DNA of 64,000 nt from Listeria welshimeri serovar 6b str. SLCC5334 (GTDB lineage Bacteria; Bacillota; Bacilli; Lactobacillales; Listeriaceae), in NCBI RefSeq assembly GCF_000060285.1, contig NC_008555.1, positions 62,001-126,000 on the forward strand, in the 5' to 3' direction. The translations under genes were made by a program, and so were the position numbers. Below the pieces are notes generated by a model. The model was given only the letters and a program-made list of their open reading frames with translations. It made no database searches and was not told the origin of the DNA. Positions 28,231 through 36,866 of the stretch are shown here, one piece after another; position 1 is the stretch's first letter; each line of letters starts with the position of its first letter.

Positions 28231-28272
28231 CGAAAAGAGGCTGGGGCAAAATTCACCTAGTCTCTTTTCGTT
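28231..28272 (+). terminator. Terminator of mptACD
   Basis: CGAAAAGAGgCT / AGTCTCTTTTCG with a T-rich tail, 12 bases after the mptD stop. Read-through could still serve the DUF956 gene. Confidence 0.75.
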
Positions 28273-28344
28273 TAGATATATGACACAGATAACCGAATAC
28301 GGTATAATAAACAAAACAAGCGAAAAGAAATGGAGCGAATACAG

Positions 28345-28734
28345 TTGGTTCAATCGATTAATACAAAGGTAGACTTAACAATAGATGCCACTGCGTATAC
28401 TGGACTTACAGATTACGGTAAAATTATGATTGGCGATAAAGGTTTTGAATTTTTCAACTCACGTGATGTGCGTAAATTCGTCCAAATTCCTTGGGAAGAA
28501 GTAGATCAAGTTATAGTATCAGTTATGCTAAAAGGCAAGTGGATTCCTCGCTATGCCATCAAAACAAAGCGCAACGGTACCTATACATTTGCTTCTAAAA
28601 AGCCTAAAGATGTTTTACGTAAGATAAGAGTTTATGTCGACCCAGCTAATATGGTGAGTTCGCTAAGTTTCTTTGATGTTATGAAGCGCTCGTTTCGGTC
28701 GATTTTTAGCAAGAAGAAAAACAAAAATAAATAA
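28345..28734 (+). CDS. manO: DUF956 (ManO) protein linked to mannose PTS
   Basis: 129 residues from the TTG at 28345, which has TGGAG 9 bases upstream; an in-frame ATG at 28330 overlaps that ribosome binding site. The protein follows the DUF956 family: ATAYTGLTDYGKIMIGDKGFEFFN, WEEVDQVIVSV, and a basic C terminus. DUF956 genes are usually next to mannose PTS operons and are called ManO; a role in PTS activity or regulation is suspected. Cytoplasmic, no membrane helix. Confidence 0.85.
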   Translation: MVQSINTKVDLTIDATAYTGLTDYGKIMIGDKGFEFFNSRDVRKFVQIPWEEVDQVIVSVMLKGKWIPRYAIKTKRNGTYTFASKKPKDVLRKIRVYVDPANMVSSLSFFDVMKRSFRSIFSKKKNKNK

Positions 28735-28866
28735 GTCGATTTATACCGAAAAGTTTCAATGGATGTCTGTCTGTTGGAGCTTTTTTCATACATAATAATT
28801 GAACAAACGATGCAATTTGATACAATAGAAAGTGAAATCGCAAGTAAATGAAGGAGGAACAGCAAC

Positions 28867-29217
28867 ATGAAAAAACCAAGAATTTACACAATGTCTTTCG
28901 CTAGTGTATACCCTCTGTACATCCAAAAAGTGGAGAAAAAAGGGCGCATAAAAGAAGAAGTAGACGAAATTATTTTCTGGTTAACAGGTTATAATGAAGA
29001 TTCCTTACAACAAGTCATAGATAAAGAAATTGATTTTGAAACATTTTTCGAACAAGCTCCAAAAATGAATCCTAATGCGTCACTCATTACCGGAGTGATT
29101 TGCGGCTACCGAGTGGAAGAAATTGAAGATAAACTTATGCAACAAATACGTTATCTAGATAAATTAATTGATGAACTTGCTAAGGGGAAAAAGATGGAGA
29201 AAATATTAAGGAAATAA
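28867..29217 (+). CDS. DUF2200 family protein
   Basis: 116 residues; AAGGAGGAA ribosome binding site. The start [23 protein letters not shown] and the segment [10 protein letters not shown] are typical of DUF2200, a small cytoplasmic family of unknown function found in Firmicutes and Proteobacteria. The C-terminal helical part ([30 protein letters not shown]) fits the family. A terminator follows at once. Confidence 0.85.
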   Translation: MKKPRIYTMSFASVYPLYIQKVEKKGRIKEEVDEIIFWLTGYNEDSLQQVIDKEIDFETFFEQAPKMNPNASLITGVICGYRVEEIEDKLMQQIRYLDKLIDELAKGKKMEKILRK

Positions 29218-29218
29218 G

Positions 29219-29256
29219 TGAAAAAGCCTCCCGAGAAATCAGGTGGCTTTTTTCAT
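29219..29256 (+). terminator. Bidirectional terminator between convergent genes
   Basis: AAAAAGCC(TCC) pairs with GG(T)GGCTTTTTT. It lies between the DUF2200 gene (+) and the pyruvyl transferase gene (-). Confidence 0.7.
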
Positions 29257-29259
29257 AAA

Positions 29260-30804
29260 TTATTTTTTAGTGATTTTATGTTTAGCCATTGCTAGTGAAT
29301 TTGCGACTTTTAAAGTTAGTTTTATGGATTTTCGGTTTAGTGTTCCTTGATAGTACTTAATTTTATCATTCATTTCATGATTTTTATTGATTGTAAGTTG
29401 TAATTTTTGTTTGGTTTCTTTAAGGTCATTTTTCAGATGATTGTTCTGTTGTTGGAATTCGCTTATTTTTAGTTGGTTTTGTTTGTTTTGTTCTGAGGTT
29501 GTTTTTTTTAAATCTTTTAGTTGATTATTTACAAGATTGACACGGTATTTTGTGCTAAAATCATGTCTTTCTTTTAAAAGATTAGCCGAGGTTTTGATTC
29601 GGTTTAACATTTCTGAAGAGTTTAATTTCGTGATGGGATCGGGGCTTGTTGGGAAATCAATAGCTTGGATAAGTTCATCCATAGGAGCAACTTTTCTGTT
29701 TTTATCATGTTTGAAAATATGCTCGAGGCCATTTATATCTAAAAAATCGATATAGTTATCAAAATTGCGCGCTTGCACTTTTTCGGCGGATTTTAGGTTC
29801 ACTCTGTTTAGTAATTCTTGAATATCGCTAATATCCTTTAAGTCATCTATGGTGACATGGGTAAGCGCGTGATAAGAAGCGAGTTCGCGCATTCTAGCAT
29901 CTTGTACAAAAGATATATTTGGTGTCCCGACTAAAGTAGGAATGACGTTCCCGTGTAAACGAGAACCAATGCTAAAATCAATATTTCTCATATATTCATA
30001 CCAATTCGGCATGTTCGTAAAATATTTTACACGACCTTCTTGATAGTATTTATGTTCGATATTTGTAGGATAACCTTCCATATTACTAATAATATCTGGG
30101 CCACCCGCAAACATTAAGTGGAATTCATCTAGATGTTGAGGAATGAAGTTGTAATTTTTGTATGTAGGAATTAGATTGTTTAAGAATTGAATAGCAATTT
30201 CTGAAGAGGTAGGAGATGCATTGATAGCAATAGGGGATTGCTCTGTTAGGTGAAGATCTCTTATTTTTATTTCTCGTCCGAAAGTATAAAGAGAAGGACA
30301 ACCAATTACTCTGTAGTCGATACCCTCGTTAAAGCCAAGTTTTTTTAAGTAATCTGCAGTAATTTGTCCGCGAACCCCAATCTGGGTAGATTTTTCTAAG
30401 ACTGCCTTAACAAAATTGGTGACATCTTCATCAAAAGCAAAGCCTTCATCTAGCTGCGGTTCATAATTTGCTCTCAAACCAACCCCGGTCACTATAACTG
30501 GAATTTTCAATTTGCGAATGAGTGCTGTGTAGTTGCGGAGTGCGGGCCTAAAGTCATCTCGGAAAGCATCTGCTAACGGTATAACATAGACATCATAATT
30601 TTCATTAATCTTTTCTGCTAAATTAGGGTTAGATGATAATCCATCTGCATGAATTTCTACATCGTCGTTCCATAAAGCTCGATATATACTGTATTGATAA
30701 GCAAGATTACCATTGTTAAATCCAGTTCGATCTTTTAAGTAAATGTCTTCAGGTGTATAAATATTTGTAGGCCGCATACCGGACCTAATAAGTATTTTTT
30801 TCAC
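29260..30804 (-). CDS. Polysaccharide pyruvyl transferase family protein
   Basis: 514 residues. The N-terminal ~390 residues match the polysaccharide pyruvyl transferase family (PF04230): GFNNGNLAYQYSIYRAL at the start, the line YEYMRNIDFSIGSRLHGNVIPTLVGTPNISFVQDARM, and a C-terminal glycosyltransferase-B-like half. Such enzymes transfer pyruvate from PEP to sugars of wall glycopolymers, although some members act otherwise. The last ~110 residues form a long Lys/Gln/Asn-rich coiled coil, an unusual extension. Single gene, divergent from nothing; ArsR gene upstream on the same strand. Target polymer unknown. Confidence 0.75.
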   Translation of the reverse strand: MKKILIRSGMRPTNIYTPEDIYLKDRTGFNNGNLAYQYSIYRALWNDDVEIHADGLSSNPNLAEKINENYDVYVIPLADAFRDDFRPALRNYTALIRKLKIPVIVTGVGLRANYEPQLDEGFAFDEDVTNFVKAVLEKSTQIGVRGQITADYLKKLGFNEGIDYRVIGCPSLYTFGREIKIRDLHLTEQSPIAINASPTSSEIAIQFLNNLIPTYKNYNFIPQHLDEFHLMFAGGPDIISNMEGYPTNIEHKYYQEGRVKYFTNMPNWYEYMRNIDFSIGSRLHGNVIPTLVGTPNISFVQDARMRELASYHALTHVTIDDLKDISDIQELLNRVNLKSAEKVQARNFDNYIDFLDINGLEHIFKHDKNRKVAPMDELIQAIDFPTSPDPITKLNSSEMLNRIKTSANLLKERHDFSTKYRVNLVNNQLKDLKKTTSEQNKQNQLKISEFQQQNNHLKNDLKETKQKLQLTINKNHEMNDKIKYYQGTLNRKSIKLTLKVANSLAMAKHKITKK

Positions 30805-30893
30805 TAAAAAATCACGTCCTTAAGTAACTTAATAACTAGAGTATAACAAACTATTATCTTAGTTAACAATTTTTAGGGTGAAGATTTATAATA

Positions 30894-31184
30894 TTAATTG
30901 TCGTTTTTACATGTATCAAAGAAATAGCCGATTTCCTTAACTAGTTCTTCATTAACAGAATAAATATGGGTTGTTCCTTCCTTTCTTACATTTATCAATT
31001 GGGCTTCTTTAAGCAATTTAATGTGATGTGACATGGTGGACTTGGAAATATTGTAAGTCGTCCCAGAGAAGCGCTTCTCTTTCTTTTTAAGGAGGCATAG
31101 AAAAATATCAAGACGAATTGGGTCGCTTAGGGCTTGGAAAATTAATAATAAATCTGATTTTGATAGCTCATTTAACTTTTTCAT
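30894..31184 (-). CDS. ArsR-family transcription repressor
   Basis: 96 residues. Winged helix-turn-helix typical of ArsR (PF01022): LSDPIRLDIFLCLLKKKEK, then TTYNISKSTMSHHIKLLKEAQLINVRKEGTTHIYSVN. No conserved metal-binding Cys pair in the recognition region (one Cys near the end only), so the ligand is probably not a thiophilic metal. It is divergent from the monooxygenase/nitroreductase pair at 31297 and 31601; the shared intergenic region with TTAGTTCGAA-like symmetry (~31246-31266) is a likely operator. Confidence 0.85.
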   Translation of the reverse strand: MKKLNELSKSDLLLIFQALSDPIRLDIFLCLLKKKEKRFSGTTYNISKSTMSHHIKLLKEAQLINVRKEGTTHIYSVNEELVKEIGYFFDTCKNDN

Positions 31185-31296
31185 ATAAATATCATATCAT
31201 AACTTACATTTTAATTGCGCGAAACTTGCTGTTATGTTATATTATGTTAGTTCGAAATTAATCGAACTATAAAAACCTGAAAGAAGTTGTGGAGAA

Positions 31297-31587
31297 ATGT
31301 TGCATATTGAAGCCAAAATGACGATAAAAAAAGAGCAAACGGAAGCTTTTTTACAAGCGGTGAAAGAAGTTATTGCTGCGTCACAAAAAGAAGCAGGAAA
31401 TCATGGTTATGAATTAGTACAATCTACAGAAAATGAAACAGTTTTTTATATGTTAGAAAAATGGGCTGATATGGAAGCCGTTCAACAACATAATGAAAGC
31501 GAGCATTTTAAGGATTTCCAGAAAGTCGCTGTCAATTTTGTTGCTAAACCACTTGAAATAGCAGTTTTAACGCCACTTGCGCGATAA
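31297..31587 (+). CDS. Antibiotic biosynthesis monooxygenase-domain protein
   Basis: 96 residues matching the small ABM (PF03992) fold: MLHIEAKMTIKKEQTEAFLQAVKEV... with FYMLEKWADMEAVQQHNESEHFKDFQ, where the HxxSxHF line is typical. Most are small dimeric proteins for quinone or heme oxidation, of uncertain substrate. The gene is followed after 13 bases by a nitroreductase and faces an ArsR repressor, so the three look like a redox-stress unit. Confidence 0.85.
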   Translation: MLHIEAKMTIKKEQTEAFLQAVKEVIAASQKEAGNHGYELVQSTENETVFYMLEKWADMEAVQQHNESEHFKDFQKVAVNFVAKPLEIAVLTPLAR

Positions 31588-31600
31588 GGAGGAAAATAAT

Positions 31601-32233
31601 ATGACATACTTAAATAATGATTTTGAAGACTTAATGAAAAACCGCCGTTCGATTCGAGAATATGATGAAACGGTAAAAATTAGCCAAGAAGAAATGAGTG
31701 CCATTTTGGAGGATGCGGTAACTGCTCCTTCTTCTGTAAACATGCAACCATGGCGTTTTGTTGTAGTGGAAAGTGATGCAGGCAAAGAAAAATTAAGCTC
31801 GCTAGTTCGCTTTAATACACGTCAAAACGAATCTTCTTCCGCGATGATTTTGATTTTCGGAGACTTACAAAACTTTGAAAACGGGGAAAAAATATACGGG
31901 GAATCAGTAGAACGTGGTTTGATGCCTGCCGAAGTAAAAGAGCAACAAATGGCAAAATTAAGCCAGTATTTTGAAACAATCCCTCGTTCAGAAGCAGAAC
32001 GAGTGGTGTTAATTGATGGTGGGATTGTTGCAATGCAATTAATGCTAGTCGCTCGTGCCCATGGTTATGATACAAATCCAATTGGTGGTTTTGAACGCAC
32101 AGAAGTTACAGAAGCTTTTGGTATGGACCCCGAACGCTATGTTCCAATAATGATTGTATCCATCGGAAAAGCTAAGAGTTCCGGATATCAATCTTACCGT
32201 TTGCCAATTACGGACGTAACAACTTTCGCTTAA
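31601..32233 (+). CDS. Nitroreductase-family flavoprotein
   Basis: 210 residues from the ATG at 31601, behind AAGGAGG (an in-frame upstream ATG at 31577 overlaps the preceding gene and has no ribosome binding site). Nitroreductase (PF00881) features are the N-terminal FMN-binding RRSIREYDE, SSVNMQPWRFVVV, and the FMN-contact GIVAMQLMLVARAHGYDTNPIGGF, ending VPIMIVSIGKA. NAD(P)H-dependent reduction of quinones or nitro compounds. Regulated together with the ABM gene by the divergent ArsR protein, as inferred from position. Confidence 0.88.
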   Translation: MTYLNNDFEDLMKNRRSIREYDETVKISQEEMSAILEDAVTAPSSVNMQPWRFVVVESDAGKEKLSSLVRFNTRQNESSSAMILIFGDLQNFENGEKIYGESVERGLMPAEVKEQQMAKLSQYFETIPRSEAERVVLIDGGIVAMQLMLVARAHGYDTNPIGGFERTEVTEAFGMDPERYVPIMIVSIGKAKSSGYQSYRLPITDVTTFA

Positions 32234-32243
32234 AAAATGGAGG

Positions 32244-32280
32244 CAAGGAAATAGCTTATATTTCCTTGTTCTTTTTTTAT
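32244..32280 (+). terminator. Rho-independent terminator
   Basis: CAAGGAAATA / TATTTCCTTG with a T8 tail after the nitroreductase gene. Confidence 0.85.
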
Positions 32281-32327
32281 TTCTTGGTATAATTAAGGTA
32301 ACATAGAGCCAAGGAGGAGAAGCAACT

Positions 32328-32702
32328 ATGACAATCAAAATAACTCGAAAAACAGGTATTGGCGGCGGGATTACTCCAGTGAACATTAAGATTAATAATG
32401 AAGAGGTTGTGAAGTTAAACAATCACCAATCACACTTTTTTATGCCTAAAATAGAGAAAACAAAGGTTCGAGCAAATGATTGGTTTTTTGGAAGTAAGGA
32501 AACAATTCTGGAGAACAGTAATGATGTCGTTGTGCGGATTAATCGTAAGGCACTAATATTAAATTATTCAATGCTTCCGTTTATTTTTTGGGGTTTAGTA
32601 ATGACTAATGTGGTTTCTACGATTATTGGTTTGGTACTTTGTTTGGCATCAATCTTTTATGGACGAAAGCATTGGTTTGAATTTGTGATAACAAAAAAAT
32701 AA
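32328..32702 (+). CDS. Small membrane protein, paralogue A
   Basis: 124 residues; AAGGAGGAGA ribosome binding site. A soluble ~75-residue N-terminal part (TIKITRKTGIGGGITPVNIKIN...) looks like a beta-rich domain and is followed by two membrane helices (~85-100, 100-118). The gene at 32892 is a paralogue with the same start (MTIKITRKTG) and end (YGRxxWF), and the two share similar terminators, so a complete transcription unit was duplicated. Function unknown. Confidence 0.8.
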   Translation: MTIKITRKTGIGGGITPVNIKINNEEVVKLNNHQSHFFMPKIEKTKVRANDWFFGSKETILENSNDVVVRINRKALILNYSMLPFIFWGLVMTNVVSTIIGLVLCLASIFYGRKHWFEFVITKK

Positions 32703-32707
32703 GTAAT

Positions 32708-32742
32708 TGATAGTATGGACTAAGTGTTCATACTATTTTTAT
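32708..32742 (+). terminator. Terminator of paralogue A
   Basis: ATAGTATG / CATACTAT with a T-rich tail; its loop (GACTAAGTGTT) is similar to that of the terminator at 33271. Confidence 0.75.
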
Positions 32743-32891
32743 TTGTAAGAAAAAAAGCGAAATGGTAGCTGTATTGATAAATTATTCACAAAATAAAATT
32801 AATTTCCTTAAAACCTTTGTTTAAAGCCATTTTATCACGTATAATCTACTATGATAGCTGAATATACAGAAACTGAGGAGGAAGACAACTT

Positions 32892-33260
32892 ATGACTATC
32901 AAAATAACACGCAAAACGGGATTGATGGGAGCGACTGTTCCTGTAAAACTTATTGTAGATGGAGAGGAAAGCATCAATTTGGGTAGTGGAAAATCACATA
33001 CTTTTAAAGCTGATAAAATGGAAGTAAAAGCTACTCAATTTGGTTTTCAGAGCCAGAAAGAAAAAATAGAAGAGAGTGGCGAATTTTTCATTAAAATTAA
33101 TGCAAATATGATGATATTGTTTATTATTATGATAATCTGTGTGTGCATTGGCGCAATCTTAAATGTTTATATACTTTCGATTATCGGATTTATAGGTGGA
33201 ATTGGCGCGCTTATCTATGGCAGGAATAATTGGTTTCAAATTGTGAAGTCTGACGAATAA
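32892..33260 (+). CDS. Small membrane protein, paralogue B
   Basis: 122 residues, start GAGGAGGA-led. Same architecture as the gene at 32328: N-terminal beta-rich domain beginning MTIKITRKTGLMGATVPVKL and two hydrophobic helices (~78-95, 96-113) ending YGRNNWFQIV. Moderately diverged from paralogue A. A variable loop of charged residues (KADKMEVKATQFGFQ) marks the exposed part. Function unknown. Confidence 0.8.
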   Translation: MTIKITRKTGLMGATVPVKLIVDGEESINLGSGKSHTFKADKMEVKATQFGFQSQKEKIEESGEFFIKINANMMILFIIMIICVCIGAILNVYILSIIGFIGGIGALIYGRNNWFQIVKSDE

Positions 33261-33270
33261 AATAAAAGTA

Positions 33271-33305
33271 GATAGTATGAGCCAAGTGCTCGTACTATTT
33301 TTTTA
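33271..33305 (+). terminator. Terminator of paralogue B
   Basis: GATAGTATGAG / CTCGTACTAT stem with T7 tail, homologous to the terminator at 32708. Confidence 0.75.
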
Positions 33306-33361
33306 TCTGTGTAAATGGAAATTCTATGTGTGTAGTTTAAAAATAGCGCCTAAACCGCATA

Positions 33362-33377
33362 ATGATAACGCTTTCTT
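33362..33377 (+). promoter_or_regulatory. cre site (CcpA) upstream of chitinase
   Basis: ATGATAACGCTTTCTT fits the cre consensus WTGNAANCGNWNNCWW with one mismatch. Catabolite control of a chitinase by CcpA is plausible. Confidence 0.55.
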
Positions 33378-33378
33378 T

Positions 33379-33394
33379 TGGCATGATAATTGCA
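33379..33394 (+). promoter_or_regulatory. Sigma-54-like -24/-12 element upstream of chitinase
   Basis: TGGCATGATAATTGCA has the GG and GC doublets exactly 12 bases apart, as in the mpt promoter, and differs from TGGCAC-N5-TTGCA at one position. It lies directly after the cre-like site and 145 bases before the start codon. No enhancer-binding activator gene is adjacent. Confidence 0.4.
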
Positions 33395-33539
33395 TGTTAT
33401 ACAATTGCTCAGAATGAATCTTTCGTTGGAAGGAGGAACTTAGAGAAAAGTAACATTCTGGCAACCACACTATTAGGGGTATAGAGACAAACGAGAACTA
33501 CCGGAATGAGGTTTATAAATCAAAAATCGGGGTGAAGAG
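33395..33539 (+). other. Long 5' leader of chitinase
   Basis: 145 bases after the promoter-like site. It has an unused Shine-Dalgarno-like AAGGAGGAA near 33430 and a possible stem CATTCTGG (~33453) / CCGGAATG (~33502) that encloses ~40 bases. I could not match it to a known riboswitch. The true ribosome binding site is GGGGTGAAG just before the ATG. Confidence 0.35.
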
Positions 33540-35822
33540 ATGAATAAAAAGATGAAAAAGCTTTTTAGTATTACTTCTGTTGTGTTGTTAGTTTTATCGT
33601 TAGTGGTTGTTTCGATTGGTACAGCGCCAAAACGGGCGAAAGCGGCTGAAAATGTGCCACAGTATCGAAATGTGATGTATTATGGTGATTGGTCGATTTG
33701 GGGAGGAGAAGGGAATTTTTATCCGAAAGATATTCCAGCTGATCAATTAACACACTTGAATTTTGCTTTCCTGGATTTTAATAGTAATGGAGATTTAGTT
33801 TTTACTGATAAAGATGCTGCTGTTGGAGCGCCTGTTGGACAAGAGGGAGTTCAATGGGGCGGAGCGAATGCTGGAGTTTTGAATGCGATTCAAGATTTGC
33901 GCGCTCAAAATCCGAATTTGAAAATAGGGGTTTCTGTTGGAGGCTGGTCTAAGTCGGGAGATTTCTCTACGGTTGCAGCAGATCCAACAAAACGAGCTAA
34001 TTTTGTGAAAAATGTGATGAAATTTGTGAAGTATACCAATATGGATTTTGTTGATTTGGACTGGGAATATCCTGCTTCGGTGCGGGATGCTGATCTTGTT
34101 GATAATAAAAACGATGAAGGCACGCCAAATGCAAAACCTGCGGATAAACAAAACTTTATTACGCTTTTACAAGATTTAAGAACTGCTTTGGATAAACAAG
34201 GTGTGGAAATTAAAAAGAAATACGAACTGTCGGTTGCTTTACCAGCTGCTAAATCTACTTTAGAAAATGGGATTGATGTAGCGAATCTGTTTAAAGTAGT
34301 TGATTTTGCGAATGTGATGACGTATGACTTAAATGGTGCTTGGACACCGAATAGTGCGCATCATACAGCGCTTTACGGCAATCCGAAAGATCCGAATTAT
34401 GACAGCGGTTTTTCTGTTGACCAAACCGTAAAATACTTAAAAGACAAGGGAGCAGTTTCGAATAAAATTGTTGTGGGGGCAGCATTTTATACTCGGGGCT
34501 GGAATAAAGTAGCTGCTGGAACGGATACGGCATTGCCAGGACTTTTCCAAGCTGCTGAGAAAACGAATAAAGATGCGGATGGCTCGCTTACTTATGGGGC
34601 AAATAACGAAAATCCAATTAAAACTGGTGATGGGGGCCGTGCTGGTGGTGTTTGGGCGTACAGAAGTATCGATGCCTTAAAAGCTAAAACCCCAACGTTG
34701 AAAGAGTATTGGGATGACACTGCCAAAGCGCCGTATCTTTATAGTAAGGAAACTGGGGAGTTTTACACATATGATAATACGCGTTCCATTGGCTATAAGG
34801 CACAATATGTAAAAGATAACAATCTTGGTGGAATGATTTCATGGATGCAGTCGCAGGACAAAACAACGACTTCGACTAAGCGTGATGAACTTACAAAAGC
34901 GATTAAATCAGGATTATTTGGCACAAGCGCTATCCCGCAAAACACAATTACGTATGCAAATTTAAATGTGGTAGCAACGGTTAAACCTTATAGCGAAAAT
35001 GGGGTTGGTTACGAAATTACGATTACCAATAATGAAAAAGCGGATGAAACCAATGAAGTATTGAAATCAACAGAGCTATCTTTTGAAACAGTAAAATTAC
35101 CGAAGTTTTATATTCCTGTCAAAGCGGGCGAAACATTAACTGCTGGAGACTTTAAAGCAGGTACGGTTACTACTTCAGGTGGCAATACAATAGTTGATTT
35201 AGCTTCTGTATATGATGCTCAGCAAATTCCGCAAGGCGCATCCTATACATTCCGTTTGAAATCGAGTGCATCTAGTGTGGATGTAAACAATATTTCTAAA
35301 ATTGATTTAACACAGCGGATGGTAAAATCAAGTGTCGAATTTGGGAAACAAACTATTTTTGGTGGTGGAAGTGTTGTACCAGATCCAAGTGACACAGAAG
35401 CACCAACAGTACCAAAAGCACTTGCATCTTCTAATGTAACTGATAAAGCTGCTACGTTAACATGGACGGCTTCTACAGACAATAAAGCGGTGGCAGGATA
35501 TAAAGTGTATCGAAATGGGACAGAGGTTGGTTCGGTTTCGGGAACTACTTTTACAGATAGTGGTTTAACTGCAAAAACAGCGTACACATATACAGTAAAA
35601 GCTTATGATGCGGTGGGAAATTTCTCGGCGGCAAGCTCTGCCTTAACTGTTACAACGCTTGACGTGGCAACACCACCAGCAACGCCAGCATGGGACACTG
35701 CAAAAACCTACAATAAGGGAGATAGGGTTTCGTACAAAGGGAAAACATATGAAGCACAGTGGTGGACTCAAGGAAATGAACCAGGAGCTGAAGAGTGGGG
35801 TCCTTGGTTACTGGTTAATTAA
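33540..35822 (+). CDS. chiB: Secreted chitinase, family GH18
   Basis: 760 residues. Signal peptide to about residue 36 (AKA-AE). The GH18 catalytic domain (~40-465) has the active-site motif DFVDLDWE (169-176) with Glu176 as acid. A linker of ~150 residues with an Ig-like stretch (490-605) precedes an FN3 domain (~617-705), and a CBM5/12 chitin-binding module ends the protein (~713-760; AWDTAKTYNKGDRVSYKGKTY, WWTQGNEPG). Size and domain order match Listeria ChiB. It hydrolyses chitin outside the cell. Possible cre and sigma-54-like sites lie upstream; a terminator follows. Confidence 0.92.
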   Translation: MNKKMKKLFSITSVVLLVLSLVVVSIGTAPKRAKAAENVPQYRNVMYYGDWSIWGGEGNFYPKDIPADQLTHLNFAFLDFNSNGDLVFTDKDAAVGAPVGQEGVQWGGANAGVLNAIQDLRAQNPNLKIGVSVGGWSKSGDFSTVAADPTKRANFVKNVMKFVKYTNMDFVDLDWEYPASVRDADLVDNKNDEGTPNAKPADKQNFITLLQDLRTALDKQGVEIKKKYELSVALPAAKSTLENGIDVANLFKVVDFANVMTYDLNGAWTPNSAHHTALYGNPKDPNYDSGFSVDQTVKYLKDKGAVSNKIVVGAAFYTRGWNKVAAGTDTALPGLFQAAEKTNKDADGSLTYGANNENPIKTGDGGRAGGVWAYRSIDALKAKTPTLKEYWDDTAKAPYLYSKETGEFYTYDNTRSIGYKAQYVKDNNLGGMISWMQSQDKTTTSTKRDELTKAIKSGLFGTSAIPQNTITYANLNVVATVKPYSENGVGYEITITNNEKADETNEVLKSTELSFETVKLPKFYIPVKAGETLTAGDFKAGTVTTSGGNTIVDLASVYDAQQIPQGASYTFRLKSSASSVDVNNISKIDLTQRMVKSSVEFGKQTIFGGGSVVPDPSDTEAPTVPKALASSNVTDKAATLTWTASTDNKAVAGYKVYRNGTEVGSVSGTTFTDSGLTAKTAYTYTVKAYDAVGNFSAASSALTVTTLDVATPPATPAWDTAKTYNKGDRVSYKGKTYEAQWWTQGNEPGAEEWGPWLLVN

Positions 35823-35836
35823 CAAATAATGGGATA

Positions 35837-35868
35837 ACAGAGATCCGAAATGGGTCTCTGTTTTTTTG
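35837..35868 (+). terminator. Terminator of the chitinase gene
   Basis: ACAGAGATCC / GGGTCTCTGT with a T7 tail. Confidence 0.85.
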
Positions 35869-35965
35869 AGGTTATAATTTGAAGGGAAAATAGTCGCTAA
35901 ATAGAGGACAAAATGACAACTTGCGTATTACAATGAATAAAAGAGACTTGAAAGGGAGTAGGCAA

Positions 35966-36853
35966 ATGTATTTTGTATACGATATTGGCGGAACTTTTAT
36001 TAAATTTGCTTTGATGGAAAATAATGGTGCTATAAAAATGAAAGATAAATTCCCTACAACAGCTAAAAGTGCTGATGAATTAGTGGCGCAAATGGTAGAA
36101 AAATTTAAACCTTTTCAACAAAAAGTGAAAGGTATTGCTGTAAGCTGTCCAGGAGTTGTCGATTCTGAAAAAGGCGTTATTTATCATGGTGGTTCGTTAT
36201 TATTTATGCATGAAAAAAATCTTGCTGAAATGCTTGCACGCGAATGTCATGTGCCTGTTGTTATACAAAATGATGCCAAAAGTGCTGCCCTTGCAGAACT
36301 TTGGTTAGGTGTGGCGAAAGATGTACAAAGTGCGGCTATTTTAACCCTAGGAAGTGGCGTTGGTGGTGGAATTATTATCGACGGCAAATTGCAATCTGGT
36401 TTTCATTTGATGGCTGGAGAGGTGAGTTATATGGAGACAACTTTTGATACTCAGAAACTGCGGGGAAACTTTTTTGGACGGACGGGGTCTGCGGTTGAGT
36501 TAATTAAGAGAATTGCTACTGAAAAAAATTTGATTAATAAAAAAGACGGCGAACGTGTTTTTGAACTTATTAACCAAGGTGATGAGGTCGCAAGCCAAAT
36601 ATTCGATGATTATATTTTTGGTTTAGCTTCACAAATTTTAAATATCCAATACTTGATTGATCCCGAAATTGTGGCGATTGGTGGTGGAATTAGTGCGCAA
36701 CCGATTGTTGTCGAGCGACTCAATTCAGCTGTTCAAGCTATTAAATCTGCGAATCCGTTCCATGCAGCCCAACCGAAAATCGTTACTTGTCGTTTCCAAA
36801 ATGATGCGAACTTATACGGAGCATTGTATAATTTTTTCTTGCAGTTCAATTAA
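35966..36853 (+). CDS. ROK-family sugar kinase
   Basis: 295 residues from the ATG at 35966 (GAAAGGGAGTAGG upstream). The N-terminal phosphate-binding YDIGGTFIKFALM is typical of ROK/ASKHA kinases, followed by VSCPGVVDSEKGVIYHGG, the active-site VIQNDAKSAALAE (Asp in ND), and TLGSGVGGGIIIDGKL. The zinc-binding Cys-rich loop of glucokinase-like ROK proteins is not seen (the region has METTFDTQKLRGNFF). No HTH, so kinase rather than repressor. It sits after the chitinase; phosphorylating a chitin-derived or related sugar is possible but not demonstrated. Confidence 0.85.
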   Translation: MYFVYDIGGTFIKFALMENNGAIKMKDKFPTTAKSADELVAQMVEKFKPFQQKVKGIAVSCPGVVDSEKGVIYHGGSLLFMHEKNLAEMLARECHVPVVIQNDAKSAALAELWLGVAKDVQSAAILTLGSGVGGGIIIDGKLQSGFHLMAGEVSYMETTFDTQKLRGNFFGRTGSAVELIKRIATEKNLINKKDGERVFELINQGDEVASQIFDDYIFGLASQILNIQYLIDPEIVAIGGGISAQPIVVERLNSAVQAIKSANPFHAAQPKIVTCRFQNDANLYGALYNFFLQFN

Positions 36854-36866
36854 AGGAGAACTGCAA

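Noticed and set aside
28330-28344. ATG start of the DUF956 gene at 28330
   Set aside because: The ATG overlaps the ribosome binding site; TTG at 28345 has the proper spacing.
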